Shown here: in pieces, positions 63,101 to 64,000 of the stretch
How the letters are laid out: each line of letters opens with the position of its first letter
Numbering within the stretch: position 1 is the stretch's first letter
Source: Echinococcus granulosus
Lineage: Eukaryota > Platyhelminthes > Cestoda > Cyclophyllidea > Taeniidae
Direction of reading: 5' to 3'
DNA: 64,000 nt
Assembly: GCF_000524195.1 (NCBI RefSeq)
Contig: NW_020170425.1
Span: forward strand, 510,163 to 574,162
Program-made: the position numbers and the translations under genes
Notes under the pieces: generated by a model
What the model was told of the DNA's origin: nothing
Seen by the model: only the letters and a program-made list of their open reading frames with translations
Databases searched by the model: none

Positions 63101-63976
63101 ACAACACGAAAAAGGGTACTACCACGGCGATCATGTAAACCTCCAACGTATCAGTGCAAGTTGCAAATAAATTTAATTGAAATTTGCTCAATTCTAGCAA
63201 GCTTTCTAGATAGAAAACGTCGAGCAACTTCGAGCAGACCTTTTCCCAAAGCCGTTACTTTTCAATTAATAAATAATCGGGGTAGCAGTACCCTCTAGAG
63301 GGATAACACGAGCAACATTCCCATCGAATGTCACGCACTCCTAGACGGACTCCAAAGTAATGGCACGCCTATTGACATACAGTAATGAAATTCAGTTCAC
63401 TAGTAACCTACTAGAACCTAGTTTTCCACTAGAGGTGCCCAAATTGTTAATTAGAATTCCTCCGACGAGGAATTCTAAAATCTTTCTTACAGGAGGGTTT
63501 CAGACAATGCATTAAGCGCAAAGAGGTGCAGTGCAACTCGGATGTTTACAAAGATTTAATAGATCAGCAGTGACGATTACCTAGTTTCTCTTTTACTTCA
63601 ACAAACGCCGTAGAAATTCGGTCCACTTCTGTACTGAGTTTTTGTAAGATAGCTGGAATGGAAAGGTGAAAAGCATTCCACTAGGATGTCGATGAAGTCC
63701 CATTCAAAGGGAAACAAACACTTGATACTTACGTGTGAGATCGGTTGAACTTTCATTATGACTAGACTTGATAGCTAAAATTTGAAGAAATCCCAACATG
63801 ACGCGTTATGTAGTGCTTAAGTTTACCTACTAAAGTAAATAAGTAGAAAATACGTGCCGGAACCGGGTTGGGAAGCTGCACCGCAGAGGGCACCAGAAAG
63901 ACGTTCCTGTAAACCGATGCAAATGTAAGCAGTGGTGGCCAGAGAGTCTGACAAATGACGGTTTTGCTCCTGGAGT
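47995..63976 (-). CDS. PLP: pericentrin/AKAP9-like (PLP-type) centrosomal scaffold, 3' part, PACT domain
   Basis: Large coiled-coil scaffold that anchors pericentriolar material and gamma-tubulin complexes at the centriole (family knowledge). 25 exons, read 5' to 3': 63976-63864, 63774-63733, 63652-63581, 62872-62771, 61875-61658, 61350-61253, 60558-60252, 59471-59172, 58693-58277, 58204-58085, 57928-57605, 56343-56245, 55369-55157, 54189-53881, 53737-53549, 53455-53159, 52922-52823, 52749-52578, 51633-51516, 51265-51171, 50887-50722, 50303-49689, 48957-48689, 48533-48293, 48189-47995. All introns are GT-AG and the frame is continuous for 1729 codons. The diagnosis rests on the C-terminal PACT domain (YLRMESYRRALVYQKQYLLL...VRFRAAARCIMIILR). 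Upstream are coiled coils and a Ser/Thr/Pro-rich centre with LC8-type motifs. The gene continues beyond 64000; the vertebrate relatives exceed 3000 residues. Pericentrin and AKAP9 cannot be told apart here. Confidence 0.9.
48293..48957 (-). CDS. PLP-like exons w-x, PACT centrosome-targeting domain
   Basis: Exons 48957-48689 and 48533-48293, joined in phase 2. They contain the two conserved halves of the pericentrin-AKAP450 centrosomal targeting domain: YLRMESYRRALVYQKQYLLL followed by LLGDFQ, and VRFRAAARCIMIILR followed by VKQLRLKWQRTGIR. In relatives the basic, aromatic second half also binds calmodulin. A less conserved spacer of about 40 residues separates the halves, as in other family members. 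The intron splits the second half at the ILR|VKQ boundary. This domain is the main evidence for the identity of the gene. Confidence 0.93.
49689..50303 (-). CDS. PLP-like exon v, large exon upstream of PACT
   Basis: 205 codons, phase 0 on both sides, and the largest exon of this gene in the window. Helical leucine-rich pieces (LRRLHLACMRLMHLASLAT; VAEICACLAEIESHVRSLIG; ANALLAQAKQLILNGVAHLD) are interrupted by Gly/Ser-rich low complexity (GGSSGGSGSTSGDDESPF). The donor CAT|GTGAGT at 49688 joins directly to the PACT exon. It corresponds in place to the region just before PACT in pericentrin and AKAP9; I recognise no further named domain. Confidence 0.85.
50722..51633 (-). CDS. PLP-like exons s-u, coiled coil leading to the C-terminal region
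   Basis: Exons 51633-51516, 51265-51171 and 50887-50722. They encode RQISEERQHVAELESTLRAS, RLEQNRSHLAETRIAQLEQE and a mixed linker ending LASVRLQAIRAEKMSRELH. Phases 2-0, 0-2 and 2-0 fit the neighbours. The charged heptads continue the scaffold rod up to the region before the PACT domain. Confidence 0.82.
52578..53737 (-). CDS. PLP-like exons o-r, coiled coil
   Basis: Exons 53737-53549, 53455-53159, 52922-52823 and 52749-52578. Helical blocks include DHLQQESCRLLSLSLTAA, LISRLIEANRTLKSVVENIV, ASLTNQLAARDASLTEKS and VSGLRKELTDVKAENENH. Exon q has two in-frame donor choices six nucleotides apart (after 52829 or 52823). Intron q-r is only 73 nt with the longer choice. Confidence 0.8.
53018..53039. 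repeat. C11-A11 double homopolymer in a PLP-like intron
   Basis: Eleven C followed directly by eleven A on the + strand (T11G11 in the sense of the gene), inside the intron between 52923 and 53158. It is a simple-sequence site prone to length change and sequencing error. Confidence 0.9.
53881..56343 (-). CDS. PLP-like exons l-n, coiled coil followed by LC8-type motif pair
   Basis: Exons 56343-56245, 55369-55157 and 54189-53881. They encode helical segments (DLEEARAEIQALKAEINGLI; LVQSMLEERQSEVERLQKEL; LSNRVDELEKELAGLR), then an unstructured stretch with two motifs 13 residues apart, ASQTD (54073-54087) and SGIQVDL (54031-54051). The second is a textbook core of the LC8 dynein light chain. Exon n could instead begin further upstream, because another in-frame AG exists near 54234. 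The site at 54189 is chosen for its pyrimidine tract. Confidence 0.82.
57605..60558 (-). CDS. PLP-like exons g-k, disordered Ser/Thr/Pro-rich centre
   Basis: Exons 60558-60252, 59471-59172, 58693-58277, 58204-58085 and 57928-57605, about 420 residues. Mostly low complexity and phosphorylation-prone (SSSASSSLTHTPAVSPGKAK, SSPPHCVHF, TLSPPPVVDR), with two short helical patches (CRLDALEIELHKIANLRSE; LAQAALAEKNSELAILRNR). A Thr-rich tract precedes a bipartite basic cluster (TTKKRTNLNAVQKRRSRSSR, about 58365-58425). LC8-like cores VSVQTS, ARVQTS and ASSQTA occur. The segment is probably a flexible, regulated linker between the coiled-coil blocks. Confidence 0.85.
61253..62872 (-). CDS. PLP-like exons d-f, charged coiled coil
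   Basis: Exons 62872-62771, 61875-61658 and 61350-61253. They encode highly charged heptad sequence such as VEIIKLREKLEEAERLLEER, SEVLEAEREQLQRELNQRLA and LNEQLQEREQEREEFQTEV, strong evidence for a long parallel coiled coil. The junction codons resolve cleanly (phases 1-1, 1-0, 0-2). Confidence 0.88.
63581..63976 (-). CDS. PLP-like exons a-c (first in window), coiled coil
   Basis: Exons 63976-63864, 63774-63733 (only 42 nt) and 63652-63581, separated by introns of 89 and 80 nt. They encode LQEQNRHLSDSLATTAY, then IKSSHNESSTDLT, then ILQKLSTEVDRISTAFVEVK, mostly helical heptad-like sequence. Exon a enters mid-codon, so upstream exons lie outside the window. Its donor CCCG|GTTCCG is weak and was chosen because it alone keeps the frame into the 42-nt exon. 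Confidence 0.7.
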
Positions 63977-64000
63977 CTAGCGTGAAAAAAAGGATATAGG

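Noticed and set aside
1..64000. CRISPR array, bacterial operon, rRNA cluster or intact transposable element
   Set aside because: No regularly spaced direct repeats, no ribosome-binding-site/operon layout, no rRNA-like conserved blocks, and no transposase, reverse transcriptase or terminal repeats were recognised by eye. A repeat-library search would be needed for degenerate copies.

Overview
The window looks like animal nuclear DNA: AT-rich introns and spacers, GC-richer exons, and GT-AG introns from about 70 nt to 7 kb. The proteins and the mix of very short and long introns suggest an invertebrate, most likely a parasitic flatworm (tapeworm or fluke). That assignment is inference; no species-specific marker was recognised.

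Left part (about 613-18226, + strand): a complete protocadherin gene. One large exon encodes the signal peptide and most of the ectodomain. Small exons then finish cadherin repeat 6, add repeat 7, the transmembrane helix and a Ser/Thr/Gln-rich cytoplasmic tail ending in a PDZ-ligand-like C-terminus. Six exons join in frame to about 1404 residues. The last two junctions are the least certain.

Middle (about 18227-47994): nearly 30 kb with no convincing gene. It is AT-rich with a few CpG-richer islands (near 26.2, 36.1, 41.0 and 42.7 kb), scattered strong splice-acceptor-like sites, two juxtaposed acceptor/donor sites resembling recursive splice sites, and short open frames near chance length.

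Right part (47995 to beyond 64000, - strand): the 3' portion of a pericentrin/AKAP9/PLP-type centrosomal scaffold. I assembled 25 exons in one continuous frame (1729 complete codons in the window). They give coiled coils, a long Ser/Thr/Pro-rich disordered centre with several LC8 (dynein light chain) type motifs, more coiled coil, and a clear C-terminal PACT centrosome-targeting domain. The 5' end lies beyond the window.

The two genes converge on the central gap and have no evident functional link: one is a cell-surface adhesion receptor, the other organises microtubule-nucleating material. I found no rRNA, tRNA, CRISPR array, intact transposon or bacterial-type operon.
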